Source of the DNA: an uncultured Opitutaceae bacterium
GTDB taxonomy: Bacteria > Verrucomicrobiota > Verrucomicrobiia > Opitutales > Opitutaceae
Assembly: GCA_903890485.1 (NCBI GenBank)
Contig: CAITBM010000079.1
Location: 1-51,448 of the forward strand
Reading direction: 5' to 3'
Length of the DNA: 51,448 nucleotides
Shown here: positions 28,864 through 37,414 of the stretch, piece after piece
How positions within the stretch are numbered: the first letter of the stretch is position 1
Layout: every line of letters starts with the position of its first letter
Program-made: the position numbers and the translations under genes
The notes under the pieces: generated by a model
The model's input: only the letters and a program-made list of their open reading frames with translations
Database searches by the model: none
What the model was told of the DNA's origin: nothing

Positions 28864-30714
28864 TCAACCGGCCTCGGTCATCGTGACCGGTTGCCGGAGC
28901 AGGCGCTGTAGTTCTGACAATTCCCTTAGGAGAGACGATGAGTCATTGTTAAAGTCCGATGGGGTGCTAGCTAATGCAAGTTCTATTTGGCGAATGCGGG
29001 GCTCGACCGTCCGGTCCCGCAGCCGCCTGATTCCCTCTCGGGCCACCTTGAAGGGGTCGTCCACCGCCGGTACGTCGAAGAGAAGCGACGCTACAAGTGA
29101 TTTTTCATCATCACTTTCCATAAGTGACTCGAGATGGTCGCGGCCCGGCCAGTTGCCGCTTTCCACCTCCCCAAGGAACCGGTTGAGGAGGACACCGGCG
29201 GGCTGGCTCCGGTCGATCCATTCATGGGGTATGGCCGAGCTCATGGGACGGGACAGGGCCTCAAAATGCAGGAAGAGCCGCAGGAGGTCGTGCTCGGCCG
29301 AGACGGTGCCCGAACTCTTGGGGGCGGGGGCGGCCGGGGGAGGATGGGGGGCCGTCGCGCGGGCCCGGCCCAGCATCCGGCTCAGGTCGCCCTGGAGTGC
29401 AGACGCCGGCAGGTGGAGGATCGACGCCGCCTCCGAGATGAACGAGGCGCGCGAGACCTCGCTCTCGGCCGCCGCGATCAGGGCCAGGATCGACTGCGCT
29501 GCCCTCGAGCGCTGCTCCGAGGACGCCGTCCCGGGGGAGGGGAGGTAGGCCTGGCAGGCAAACGCCATGGCCGACAGGGAGGACTTGCGGACGTCGTCGT
29601 AGGCGGAGATCCCCTTTTCCAGGAAAAGGAGGTCGGGGTCGACCTTCGCGTCGCCGGCGAGCGTCAGGAAGCGCACCTCTATGTTCGCCTTGAGCGCCAT
29701 CGGAAGCATCCGCAGGGCCGCCTTCTGGCCCGCCGAGTCGCTGTCGAAAAAGCACTCGAGTTCCGTGTGGTAACGCCTGAGGAGCGCAAGCTGCCCGTCG
29801 GTGAGCGAGGTGCCCTGCGGGGCCACGGCGGTCTTCAGCCCCACCGACCAGCACCGGAGCGCGTCGAGCTGCCCCTCGACCATCACAAAGGGCTTGCCCT
29901 CCCCGACGCTGGTCCGCGCGCGGTCCAGGTTGAAGAGGAGGTGGCCCTTGGTGAAGATCGGCGTCTCCGGGGAGTTGACGTACTTTGCCTCCCGGGCGGG
30001 ATCGTCCTCGGGGGTGAGCGCCGTCTGCCTGGCCGTGAACGCGACCACGCGGCCCTGGTGGTCGCGGATCGGGATCATGAGCCGGCCCCTGAAGCGGCAG
30101 CGAAGTGCCCCGGTGGTGATCATCGCGTCGTCGCGGATGAAGAAGAGGCCACACTGGCGGAGCGCGTCCTCGGAGTAGCCTTTCTTTAGGATCACGGCCC
30201 CGAGCCCCGAGCCGTCGGGCCCGGCTGCGCCGATCTTGAACTCCTCTGCCAGGTCCGGGGTGAATCGCCGGTCGTTCACCCAGTACGCGCGCATGAAGTC
30301 GCCGGCAGGCCCGGCGGCGCGGAAGACCTCGTGGAAATGGGCCGCCGCCTGGTCGTGCAGGTCGAAGAGCTCCTGGCGGAGCGAGCGCTCCTCGCGGCTG
30401 GGGCCAGAGCCCTCCTCGTATTCAATGGCGACCCCGTAGCGCTGGCCGAGCGTCTCTACGGCCTCGGTGAACGACAGCTGCTCGGTCTCACGAACAAACG
30501 TGATCGCGTCGCCCGCCTTGCCGCACCCGAAGCACTTGTAGAACCCCTTGTCGGCGTCCACGTTGAACGACGGCGTCTTCTCGTTGTGGAACGGGCAGAG
30601 CCCCTTGAGCCGGCTTCCGCCGGCCTTGCGAAGGGCGACAACGCGCGAGATGACGTCGGCGAGGTTGACGCGCAGCTTCAGGTCGCGAACACAGCTGGGT
30701 TTGATGACGGGCAT
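28864..30714 (-). CDS. dnaG: DNA primase DnaG
   Basis: Synthesises RNA primers at the replication fork. The 616-aa product has the CHC2 zinc finger (Cys40, His43, Cys61, Cys64) and the RNA-polymerase core. The TOPRIM motif runs through VMVEGQLDALRCW and ECFFDSDSAGQKAA (encoded about 29745-29900). A divergent C-terminal helicase-binding part (about residues 440-616) follows. The ATG at 30714 is followed by the usual INPS-like start region. The gene diverges from the exported DUF362-like gene and precedes rpoD. Confidence 0.96.
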   Translation of the reverse strand: MPVIKPSCVRDLKLRVNLADVISRVVALRKAGGSRLKGLCPFHNEKTPSFNVDADKGFYKCFGCGKAGDAITFVRETEQLSFTEAVETLGQRYGVAIEYEEGSGPSREERSLRQELFDLHDQAAAHFHEVFRAAGPAGDFMRAYWVNDRRFTPDLAEEFKIGAAGPDGSGLGAVILKKGYSEDALRQCGLFFIRDDAMITTGALRCRFRGRLMIPIRDHQGRVVAFTARQTALTPEDDPAREAKYVNSPETPIFTKGHLLFNLDRARTSVGEGKPFVMVEGQLDALRCWSVGLKTAVAPQGTSLTDGQLALLRRYHTELECFFDSDSAGQKAALRMLPMALKANIEVRFLTLAGDAKVDPDLLFLEKGISAYDDVRKSSLSAMAFACQAYLPSPGTASSEQRSRAAQSILALIAAAESEVSRASFISEAASILHLPASALQGDLSRMLGRARATAPHPPPAAPAPKSSGTVSAEHDLLRLFLHFEALSRPMSSAIPHEWIDRSQPAGVLLNRFLGEVESGNWPGRDHLESLMESDDEKSLVASLLFDVPAVDDPFKVAREGIRRLRDRTVEPRIRQIELALASTPSDFNNDSSSLLRELSELQRLLRQPVTMTEAG

Positions 30715-30876
30715 GGGTTACGCGCGGGCTTTTCGGCCGGGCCCAGCCTGGCGTAATGAAGAATCCACTTTCAACCGCCCCGGGGGGCTGTCAAGTTTCC
30801 GGACCCGCCCTGTCGCCCAAAGTAAGCCTTTTTGGAAACTTTGTCCCGCCGCAGGCGACATATACCTTAACAACCC

Positions 30877-31920
30877 ATGCGAATCTCCTCAATTGCCGCC
30901 CTGGCGGTCCTCATCGCCTCGGTTCCGGCATCCGTCCTCAGGGCGGAGTACACCCCGGAAGTGAAGCGGGCGCCAACGGAACCGGTCTGGCGCGCCCACC
31001 TTCCCGGGTACGGGGAGCCGGACTACGACGCCGAGGTGGAGAAACTGATCGCGGCCTATGAGAAGGCGACCGGGCACACGATTGCCCCCGGGGCCAAGAA
31101 GAAGGTGGGGCTGAAGATCTACTCGGACTCGGGACCGGGCATGGCGACCCCGACGGCCCTGGTTAAGGCCGTGATCTCGGCCCTCGAGAAGCGGGGCTAC
31201 GCCAACAACAACATCTTCCTAGTCGGGCTGAACCAGCTGCGGCTGCGCATGACCGGCTACCTCCCCTCGCTTGTCACCGGTGAGACCCAGTTCAAGGGCA
31301 ACCCCGTGTTCGTGCTGGAGTCCAACCGCTACTACGATCCGGTTTGGTTTTACGACAGCCCGCTGCCCGAGCGCTTCGACCCCATCTTCGCGGCGCACCA
31401 GACCGAGGGGGTCCCGAACACCTCGACCAAGGAGGAGGACCGCAAGAGCTTCCTGGCGACGCCGCTGTTCCTCGACACGGACTTCTGGATCAACCTGCCG
31501 GTCTACACCGACCACCAGGTGCTCGGCGTCAACGGGGCCCTGGTCAACGCGACCCTCTGGAACGCCTCGAACACGGCCCGGTTCTTCCGGTCGCCGGCAA
31601 CCGCTCCGGCCGCGGTGGCCGAGATGAGCGCGATCCCCGAGCTCCGGCAAACCTGGCTCTTCAGCATCGCGAGCCTGGAGCACTACCAGTACATCGGCGG
31701 GCCTTTCTTTAACTCCCTCTACACGAAGTCGGAGCCGATCCTCTGGCTCGGCACCGACCCGGTCATGATGGACGCGCTCATGAGGGCGAAGATCAACCTG
31801 GCGAGGAAGCACGAGGGGTTCGAGCCGATCTCAGACGAGATCCGCACGCTCGAGTTCGCCGAGACTCTGGGCGTCGGCTCGACCTTGATTAAGGACGCGC
31901 GGATGGTCGATGTGGACTAG
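30877..31920 (+). CDS. Exported DUF362-like protein
   Basis: A 347-aa protein with a clear signal peptide (hydrophobic residues 5-22, cleavage probable after ALRA-like VLRA at about 23). The mature part resembles DUF362-family proteins: SDSGPGMATPTALVKAVISA, INLPVYTDHQVLGVNGALVN and WLGTDPVMMDALMRAKIN recall the conserved segments of that fold. No cysteine cluster of the ferredoxin-containing subgroup is present. The assignment is from recall of sequence pattern and is moderate. The function in the periplasm is unknown. It stands alone between divergent dnaG and nuoA, which follows after 66 nt. Confidence 0.6.
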   Translation: MRISSIAALAVLIASVPASVLRAEYTPEVKRAPTEPVWRAHLPGYGEPDYDAEVEKLIAAYEKATGHTIAPGAKKKVGLKIYSDSGPGMATPTALVKAVISALEKRGYANNNIFLVGLNQLRLRMTGYLPSLVTGETQFKGNPVFVLESNRYYDPVWFYDSPLPERFDPIFAAHQTEGVPNTSTKEEDRKSFLATPLFLDTDFWINLPVYTDHQVLGVNGALVNATLWNASNTARFFRSPATAPAAVAEMSAIPELRQTWLFSIASLEHYQYIGGPFFNSLYTKSEPILWLGTDPVMMDALMRAKINLARKHEGFEPISDEIRTLEFAETLGVGSTLIKDARMVDVD

Positions 31921-31986
31921 GAGCCCTCGGTTTTCACAAACGGCTTGTCTCGCCGCGCGGGCGCTTGCAGGCTCGCCGCTCCTAGA

Positions 31987-32361
31987 ATGACATCGGCCGC
32001 ATACCTTCCCTTCCTGATCCAAGCGGTGCTCGCCGCCGGGATAACGGGCGTCGTGCTCATTTTTAGCCACCTTCTCGGCCAGAGGGGCAAGCACACGAAG
32101 ATCAAGGACTCGGCCTACGAGTGCGGCGTTGCCGGAGAGGGCGTGGTGCACACGCGCTTCTCGGTGAAGTTCTACGTGACGGCGCTGCTTTTCATGCTCT
32201 TCGACCTGGAGATCGTGATCCTCGTGCCGTGGGTGTTCATCTACCGCGAGTTTCTCCACGAGCATATTTCGATCCTGGGTCCGATCCTCTTCTTCATTTT
32301 CGTACTGGTGCTCGGACTGGTCTACGAGGTCAAGAAGGGCGCACTGGAGTGGGAGCGGTAG
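31987..32361 (+). CDS. nuoA: NADH-quinone oxidoreductase subunit A
   Basis: A small membrane subunit of complex I, 124 aa with three predicted membrane helices. It carries the diagnostic YECGV...HTRFSVKFYV and FMLFDLEIVILVPW segments. The ATG at 31987 is preferred over a start at 31945, which would add an unconserved Arg-rich leader. Unlike in most bacteria it is not followed by nuoB; a c-di-AMP synthase candidate begins 16 nt downstream. The rest of the complex must be encoded elsewhere. Identity is secure. Confidence 0.93.
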   Translation: MTSAAYLPFLIQAVLAAGITGVVLIFSHLLGQRGKHTKIKDSAYECGVAGEGVVHTRFSVKFYVTALLFMLFDLEIVILVPWVFIYREFLHEHISILGPILFFIFVLVLGLVYEVKKGALEWER

Positions 32362-32376
32362 AAGCCGGGTCCCGTC

Positions 32377-33720
32377 ATGCGGCTCGACAAGATCATCGCC
32401 CGGAGTCGGATCATCGACCTGCGGAGCCAGACCCTGGAATCCGCCCTGGAGGAGCTTCTCGACGTCTGCATAGCCCGGTTTCCCGACCTTAAGCGGGAGG
32501 CCATCCTTAAGGGCCTCCTCGCCCGGGAGAGCTCGATGACGACCTACCTGGGACTGGGCGTGGCCCTTCCCCACGTGCGGGTCAAGACCTCCCGGCGCTA
32601 CATCCTGGCCATAGGCAGGAGCCGATCGGGCATGAGGCACCAGGGCGCCATGTCGGGCGAGCGCGTGCACCTGATCGTGATGCTGATTGCCGGCGATTCG
32701 GCGCGCGACACTCTGCAGGTGCTGGCCTCCATCGGCCGGCTTGTCCGCGAGCAGGAGCTTGTGGACAGCTTCGTGAACGCCCCGGACCTGGACACGCTCT
32801 ACGAGCGGCTCCTCGGCGGGTTTGGCGGCATGCGGCCGATCCAGGCTCAGCAGAACCGCGTCAACCGGCTCATGTTCCGGCAGGCCGAGCACGTGGCCCG
32901 GGGCGCCGGCTGCAGCGCCACGATGGTCTTCGGGGACACGTTCATCGGCGGCGTCGAGACGGACATGCTCCGGCCGAAGTTGAAGACGATCCTGGTCACC
33001 CGTAACCCGATCGAGGTCGACGAGGCCGAGGGGCGCTTTGCCGACACGATCCAGGTCCGCTCGTTCTCGAGCCAGAGGCTGGCGCAGCTCAGGAGCGCGC
33101 TCCTGGTCGCCCTGACCCGCGGCATCATCGGCTTCAAGGACCGGATCTGCTGCATCGGCGGGATCACGGGCAGCAACCAGTTCGACACGATCGTGGTGGC
33201 CGACATCGAGCGGGAGTTCCAGACGCTACTGGCGGGCCCGGCCACCGACTTGCTTCCTGAGGACGTGAAGCCCGAGGTCCTGGAGCGGGTGCTTGCCGTG
33301 GCCACCGAGCTCGCGGTGGAGGGCAGGGAGGGGCGCCCGGTCGGGTGCCTCTTCGTTGTCGGCGACACCAAGACGGTCGAGGAATACACCAAGCCCCTGG
33401 TGCTGAATCCCTTCTACGGCTACAAGGAGGAGGATCGGAACATCCTTAACCCCTTCATGGACGAGACGATTAAGGAATTCTCCTCGATTGACGGTGCCTT
33501 CGTGATCCGTGGGGATGGGGTGGTCGAGTCCGCGGGCAGCCTGATCCAGGCCAATGGCAACGGGATCACCCTGCCGAGCGGGCTGGGAAGCCGGCATGCG
33601 GCCGCGGCAGGCATCAGTGTATCAGCCAATTGCATCGCGATCGCCGTGTCCTCGAGCACCGCCGTGGTGACCCTTTTCCGCCGGGGCGTCATGCTGCCGC
33701 TCACGGAAAAGCGGCGTTAG
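32377..33720 (+). CDS. Multidomain diadenylate cyclase: EIIA-like + PK_C-like + DAC
   Basis: A 447-aa protein. Residues about 1-145 look like a PTS EIIA type-2 domain, including GVALPHVRV with the histidine that is normally phosphorylated (His66). Residues about 155-285 resemble the pyruvate-kinase C-terminal-like fold that precedes the cyclase domain in archaeal DacZ (CdaZ) enzymes. Residues about 330-440 form a DAC (DisA_N) domain with both catalytic motifs, DGA (Asp372) and a RHAAA form of RHR (Arg406-His407). DAC enzymes join two ATP to c-di-AMP, a second messenger in potassium and osmotic control. No membrane segment is evident. It is 16 nt downstream of nuoA. The DAC call is strong, the EIIA call good and the middle domain tentative. 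Confidence 0.85.
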   Translation: MRLDKIIARSRIIDLRSQTLESALEELLDVCIARFPDLKREAILKGLLARESSMTTYLGLGVALPHVRVKTSRRYILAIGRSRSGMRHQGAMSGERVHLIVMLIAGDSARDTLQVLASIGRLVREQELVDSFVNAPDLDTLYERLLGGFGGMRPIQAQQNRVNRLMFRQAEHVARGAGCSATMVFGDTFIGGVETDMLRPKLKTILVTRNPIEVDEAEGRFADTIQVRSFSSQRLAQLRSALLVALTRGIIGFKDRICCIGGITGSNQFDTIVVADIEREFQTLLAGPATDLLPEDVKPEVLERVLAVATELAVEGREGRPVGCLFVVGDTKTVEEYTKPLVLNPFYGYKEEDRNILNPFMDETIKEFSSIDGAFVIRGDGVVESAGSLIQANGNGITLPSGLGSRHAAAAGISVSANCIAIAVSSSTAVVTLFRRGVMLPLTEKRR

Positions 33721-33797
33721 GGACCCGCCGGCTCGAACTTTGGGGTTGCTAGGGGCCGCGGCGCGGTTTCTTCTGACCGTTCAACCGATTTAAACCC

Positions 33798-33962
33798 ATG
33801 CAAGAAGTCGTAACACTGGAGTGCACAGAGGCCCGCAAAGAGGGCAAACCCGTTTCCCGCTACCTCACGAGGCGCAACAAGAAGACCGTCACCGAGCGCA
33901 TCGAGAAGAAGAAGTACAATCCCCACCTGAAGCGCCACACGCTTCACAAGGAGATCAAGTAA
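33798..33962 (+). CDS. rpmG: 50S ribosomal protein L33
   Basis: A 54-aa basic protein read directly from the sequence. The frame starts [17 protein letters not shown] and contains [18 protein letters not shown] and a KEIK end, characteristic of L33. It is the variant without the four-cysteine zinc ligands; only one Cys (Cys9) is present. It is a structural protein of the large ribosomal subunit. No other ribosomal gene is adjacent. Confidence 0.92.
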   Translation: MQEVVTLECTEARKEGKPVSRYLTRRNKKTVTERIEKKKYNPHLKRHTLHKEIK

Positions 33963-33968
33963 GCGGAC

Positions 33969-33989
33969 TTCCGGGAATATCCGGAATTT
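33969..33989 (+). terminator. Possible terminator of rpmG
   Basis: TTCCGG (33969-33974) pairs with CCGGAA (33981-33986) across a 6-nt loop just after the stop and is followed by TTTA. The stem is short, so termination is uncertain. Confidence 0.35.
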
Positions 33990-34269
33990 AGGACTGTTTC
34001 CCGCTCGTGCTCGAAAAGGGCGAGGCGGAGGAACCGGAAGCGACGGGGGTCAAGGTCTGGCGGCGCGCTGCGCGCCAGCCCTCGCGATGTTTGCGTATCC
34101 AGTCCAGGAGGGCGCGCTCAAAGCCGATGTCGTATCCCAAGCGTTCGGACTCTAGCCATTTGTGCTTCAGGATCTCCTCCCGTTCCGCGAGGAATTCCTG
34201 ATAGAGGCTCGACTGCTTTACGAATTCGCGCGACGACGCTGTCGCTGGCTCTTTAGAGGAAGAAGTCAT
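33988..34269 (-). CDS. Small hypothetical protein downstream of mrp
   Basis: A 93-aa, mainly helical, charged protein. The core (about residues 15-70) reads SSLYQEFLAEREEILKHK then WLESERLGYDIGFERALLDW and HREGWRAARR. I recall similar patterns in small uncharacterised proteins of several phyla but cannot name a family. A Ser-rich tail ends it; there is no signal peptide or membrane segment. It lies 74 nt downstream of the mrp-type gene on the same strand and is convergent with rpmG. Function unknown. Confidence 0.65.
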   Translation of the reverse strand: MTSSSKEPATASSREFVKQSSLYQEFLAEREEILKHKWLESERLGYDIGFERALLDWIRKHREGWRAARRQTLTPVASGSSASPFSSTSGKQS

Positions 34270-34343
34270 TCAGGGCGTCCGGTAAATTGAAGGATGTGAG
34301 CAGCGGCGCCTAAGGTGTCAATGCCAGCAATGTCGCCTGATCG

Positions 34344-35435
34344 TTACATTGCTCTTGACGGGGCTTTCTGGGCCGTCGCGAGGAGAGCCTCGGCGATGCC
34401 TCGGAAGACCCCTGCGGCGGCCCCTTCGGGCTCGGTGACGACGATCGGCATGCCCTTGTCCCCGCCTTCGCGGATGGCCGGGATCAGGGGGACTTGGCCC
34501 ATGAGCACCGTGCCCAAGCGCTCGGCGGTGGCGATGCCACCGCCCGATCCGAAGATCAGGTGCTTCTGCCCCGTGGGATCGATGAAGTAGCTCATGTTCT
34601 CGGCAACCCCGACTATCGGCACATTTACCTTCTGGAACATGAGGCCGCCCTTTAGGGCGACCTGAGTGGCGGCGGGCTGGGGAGTTGTGACGATCAGGGC
34701 CCCGTCCAGGGGCAGCGTCTGCACGAGGGAAAGTTGAGCATCGCCGGTGCCCGGGGGCAGGTCGACCAAGAGGACATCCAGCTCGCCCCACTTCACGTTC
34801 TGAACAAACTGCTGGACGGTCTTCATGACCATCGGGCCCCGCCAGACGACCGGGGTGTTGTCGTCCACCAGGAAGCCCATGCTCATGACCTTGACCCCGT
34901 GGCGCTCCATCGGGACCAGGCACGAGTCCTGCCCCTCGCCCTCGACCTCGGGCCGGCCCTTCAGGCCGATCATCAGCGGCACGCTCGGGCCGTAGATGTC
35001 GATGTCCATGAGCCCGACCCGTCCCGGGCGCCCCTGGGCGGAGAGCACCTGCGCCAGGGCGCACGCCAGGTTGACGGCAAAGGTGCTCTTCCCGACCCCG
35101 CCCTTGCCGGAGGCGATCGCTATCGCGTGGCGTATCCCGCTCGAGGCCCCGGGCTTGGCCGAGGGCAGTCCCGTCGGCCCAGCCGGCGCTTTGGCGGCCT
35201 GGACCGCCACCTCGACGGTGGCCTTGGAGACCCCCGCCAGGGAAAGCAAGCTCCGCTCGACCTCGTCCCGCAGCTGCTTGGGGACCTTCGGGTCGCTGGT
35301 CGTAATCGCCAGGGCGACGTGGGCCACGCCGTCGTGGAACGCGGCGGACTTCACGAGCCCGAAGGACACAATGTCCCGGCTAAAGCCTGGATACTTAACG
35401 TTCCTGAGTTGCGCCAATAGGTCTTCGGAGGTCAC
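34344..35435 (-). CDS. Mrp/NBP35-family ATPase (Fe-S cluster carrier type)
   Basis: A 363-aa P-loop protein. Its N-terminal DUF59/MIP18 domain (about residues 1-85, starting SEDLLAQLRNVKYPGFSRDIV) precedes the ATPase domain, with the deviant Walker A GKGGVGKST, DIDIYGPSVP, VDLPPGTGD and ENMSYF motifs. The family normally has a CxxC after ENMSYF that bridges an Fe-S cluster between subunits; here the stretch reads FIDPTGQKHLIFG, without cysteines. Cluster transfer by the standard mechanism is therefore doubtful. The GTG at 35435 gives the usual DUF59 start. An upstream TTG at 35498 would abut the start of the divergent tolB-like gene and is rejected. Confidence 0.88.
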   Translation of the reverse strand: MTSEDLLAQLRNVKYPGFSRDIVSFGLVKSAAFHDGVAHVALAITTSDPKVPKQLRDEVERSLLSLAGVSKATVEVAVQAAKAPAGPTGLPSAKPGASSGIRHAIAIASGKGGVGKSTFAVNLACALAQVLSAQGRPGRVGLMDIDIYGPSVPLMIGLKGRPEVEGEGQDSCLVPMERHGVKVMSMGFLVDDNTPVVWRGPMVMKTVQQFVQNVKWGELDVLLVDLPPGTGDAQLSLVQTLPLDGALIVTTPQPAATQVALKGGLMFQKVNVPIVGVAENMSYFIDPTGQKHLIFGSGGGIATAERLGTVLMGQVPLIPAIREGGDKGMPIVVTEPEGAAAGVFRGIAEALLATAQKAPSRAM

Positions 35436-35500
35436 GGCACAAATAAGAGTTGTTATGCGCGGCCGGCGCGCAAATAGAAAGGGGCGCAAGCGCTCCAATC

Positions 35501-36688
35501 ATGCAGAGAATTCTCACCTTTTTCCTGGCAGCCCTCTCACTCGCCGCGCCGGCATTCGCCCAGCGCGACATCGGAACCGTCGAGGTTCTCGCGGACAACC
35601 GGACGATCCCGGTCCGGGTATCCGGGGCGACGCAGGAGCTTAACCAGCTGGCCCTCCAGGCCTTTGGCGCACACGGGCGCTACCACGTCGTGGCGAACGG
35701 CTTCATCTACGACATCCGCTTCGCCCCGGCCGGCGGGTCCCAGGTGAGGGTCGACGTCCTCCGGGGCCTGGGAGGCGGCTCCGTCGCCTCCGAGGTCGCC
35801 TCGGGCTCCACGCTTCGCGAGGCATTCTTCGCCGCGGCCGACATCGCCGTTTCCAAGACGAACGGCCTGGGCCTTCGGGGCTTCTTCTCCTCCCGCCTCG
35901 TCTTTATTGGCGAGCGCACGGGCAAACAGGAAATCTACACCTCTGACCTGTTTTTTGGCGACGTCCGGCAGATCACGCACGACCGCGCGATCGCGATGAC
36001 GCCGCGCTGGGCGCCGGACGGGCAGAAGGTGATCTACACGAGCTTCTTCAGGTCCGGCTTCCCTGACATCTTCCAGATCGACCTCGGCACGTACCAGAGG
36101 ACGACGTTCGTGAGCTTCAAGGGCACGAACAGCAGCGCCCGCTTCAGCCCCGACGGCCGGCAGGTGGCGATGGTCCTCTCGGGAGAGGGTGAGACCGAGA
36201 TCTACACGAGCAACGCCTACGGGCGGGGCGTCACGCGCAGGACCCACTCGGACACGACCAAGGCTTCGCCGTGCTGGTCGCCCGACGGCTCGCGGATCAT
36301 CTTCACGATGGAGCCGGGGCCCCAGCTCTATGTCATGTCCGCCTCGGGCGGCACGCCGCAGAGGGTGAGCTTCGACACGAGCCGCTACTGCGCCGAGCCC
36401 GACTGGAGCCGCGCTTCGCCGAACAAGGTGGTCTTCACGATGGGGGTCGGCCGCAACTACCAGATCGGAGTCCTCGACCTGTCGACGCGGCACGCCGAGC
36501 AGGTGTCCAAGGCCCCCTTTGACGGGATCGAGCCCTCGTGGCTGCCCGACGGCCGCCACGTGGTCTACACGGCGCGCACCGGGTCAACCAGCCGGATCTG
36601 CATCCTGGACACGGAGACGGGCAAGAGCACGCCGGTCAGCCCCACGGGCTTCGGTCCGGCGCTCCAGGCGAACGTCTGGTCCCGCTAA
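35501..36688 (+). CDS. TolB-like periplasmic beta-propeller protein
   Basis: A 395-aa exported protein with a signal peptide (about residues 1-18, ending PAFA before QRDIG). An N-terminal TolB-N-like domain (about 20-130) precedes five or six PD40/WD40-like blades of the form TPRWAPDGQKVIYTS, SARFSPDGRQVAMV, SPCWSPDGSRIIFT and PSWLPDGRHVVYTA. TolB works with Pal and the TolQRA motor in outer-membrane constriction. Here the other tol genes are absent, so it may be TolB itself or a paralogue. It diverges from the mrp-type gene across a 65-nt region. The ATG at 35501 is chosen because it opens the signal peptide. Confidence 0.85.
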   Translation: MQRILTFFLAALSLAAPAFAQRDIGTVEVLADNRTIPVRVSGATQELNQLALQAFGAHGRYHVVANGFIYDIRFAPAGGSQVRVDVLRGLGGGSVASEVASGSTLREAFFAAADIAVSKTNGLGLRGFFSSRLVFIGERTGKQEIYTSDLFFGDVRQITHDRAIAMTPRWAPDGQKVIYTSFFRSGFPDIFQIDLGTYQRTTFVSFKGTNSSARFSPDGRQVAMVLSGEGETEIYTSNAYGRGVTRRTHSDTTKASPCWSPDGSRIIFTMEPGPQLYVMSASGGTPQRVSFDTSRYCAEPDWSRASPNKVVFTMGVGRNYQIGVLDLSTRHAEQVSKAPFDGIEPSWLPDGRHVVYTARTGSTSRICILDTETGKSTPVSPTGFGPALQANVWSR

Positions 36689-36700
36689 GAGCCGGGGGCC

Positions 36701-37330
36701 TTAGGAGGCTGCGGCGAAATTCGCCCCGGCCTTGTCCCAATCCACCACGTTCCAGAAGGCCGTGACATAGTCCGGCCTGCGGTTCTGGTAGTTAAGGTAG
36801 TAGGCGTGTTCCCAGACATCGAGGCCCAGGACCGGCTTGCCGTCGATGCCGGCAACGGACTTGCCCATCAGCGGGCTGTCCTGGTTGGCGGTTGAACCGA
36901 TCGCGAGCTTCTTGTCAGCCGTCACGTAGAGCCAAGCCCAGCCTGAGCCGAAGCGCCCGGCGGCCGCCTTGGCGAACTCCTCCTTGAACTTGTCGAAGGA
37001 GCCGAAGGTCGAGTCGATCGCCGCGGCGAGCGCGCCCTTGGGTGCCCCGCCCTTGCCGGGCCCGAGGATTGTCCAGAAGAAGGAATGGTTGCTGTGGCCG
37101 CCGGCGTTGTTGCGGACCCCGCCGCGGATCGCCTCGGGAACCTTGGAGAGGTCGGCGATCAGCGCATTGACCTCAAGGGCGGCTAGGTCCGGGTGGTCGG
37201 CCAGCAGCTTGTTCGCGTTCGTGATGTAGGCCTGGTGGTGCTTCGAATAGTGGATCTCCATCGTCTTTGCGTCGATGTGGGGAACCAGGGCGTCGTAAGC
37301 GTAGGGAAGTTTGGGAAGTTCGTAAGCCAT
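36701..37330 (-). CDS. sodA: Superoxide dismutase, probably manganese type
   Basis: Converts superoxide to oxygen and hydrogen peroxide. The 209-aa product has the metal ligands His27 ([12 protein letters not shown]), a second His in [10 protein letters not shown], and Asp and His in [28 protein letters not shown] and the later NQDSPLM fit the manganese type, in which the key Gln comes from the C-terminal half; iron types differ there. There is no signal peptide, so it is cytoplasmic. The gene is convergent with the TolB-like gene, 12 nt apart, and has its own promoter-like sequence. Confidence 0.93.
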   Translation of the reverse strand: MAYELPKLPYAYDALVPHIDAKTMEIHYSKHHQAYITNANKLLADHPDLAALEVNALIADLSKVPEAIRGGVRNNAGGHSNHSFFWTILGPGKGGAPKGALAAAIDSTFGSFDKFKEEFAKAAAGRFGSGWAWLYVTADKKLAIGSTANQDSPLMGKSVAGIDGKPVLGLDVWEHAYYLNYQNRRPDYVTAFWNVVDWDKAGANFAAAS

Positions 37331-37340
37331 GATGGGTCAG

Positions 37341-37366
37341 ATTATATTAGAGTTTCGGTGCGTCAA
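37341..37366 (-). promoter_or_regulatory. Putative sod promoter
   Basis: On the minus strand TTGACG (37366-37361) is followed by an exact TATAAT (37346-37341); the spacing is 14 bp, and 16 bp to an overlapping TAATCT. A start about 10 nt before the ATG would result. The short spacing lowers confidence. Confidence 0.35.
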
Positions 37367-37414
37367 CTCGCTTGGCGCTTATGACGGCCTTCGGGCGCAG
37401 TGCCCACCGGCCTC

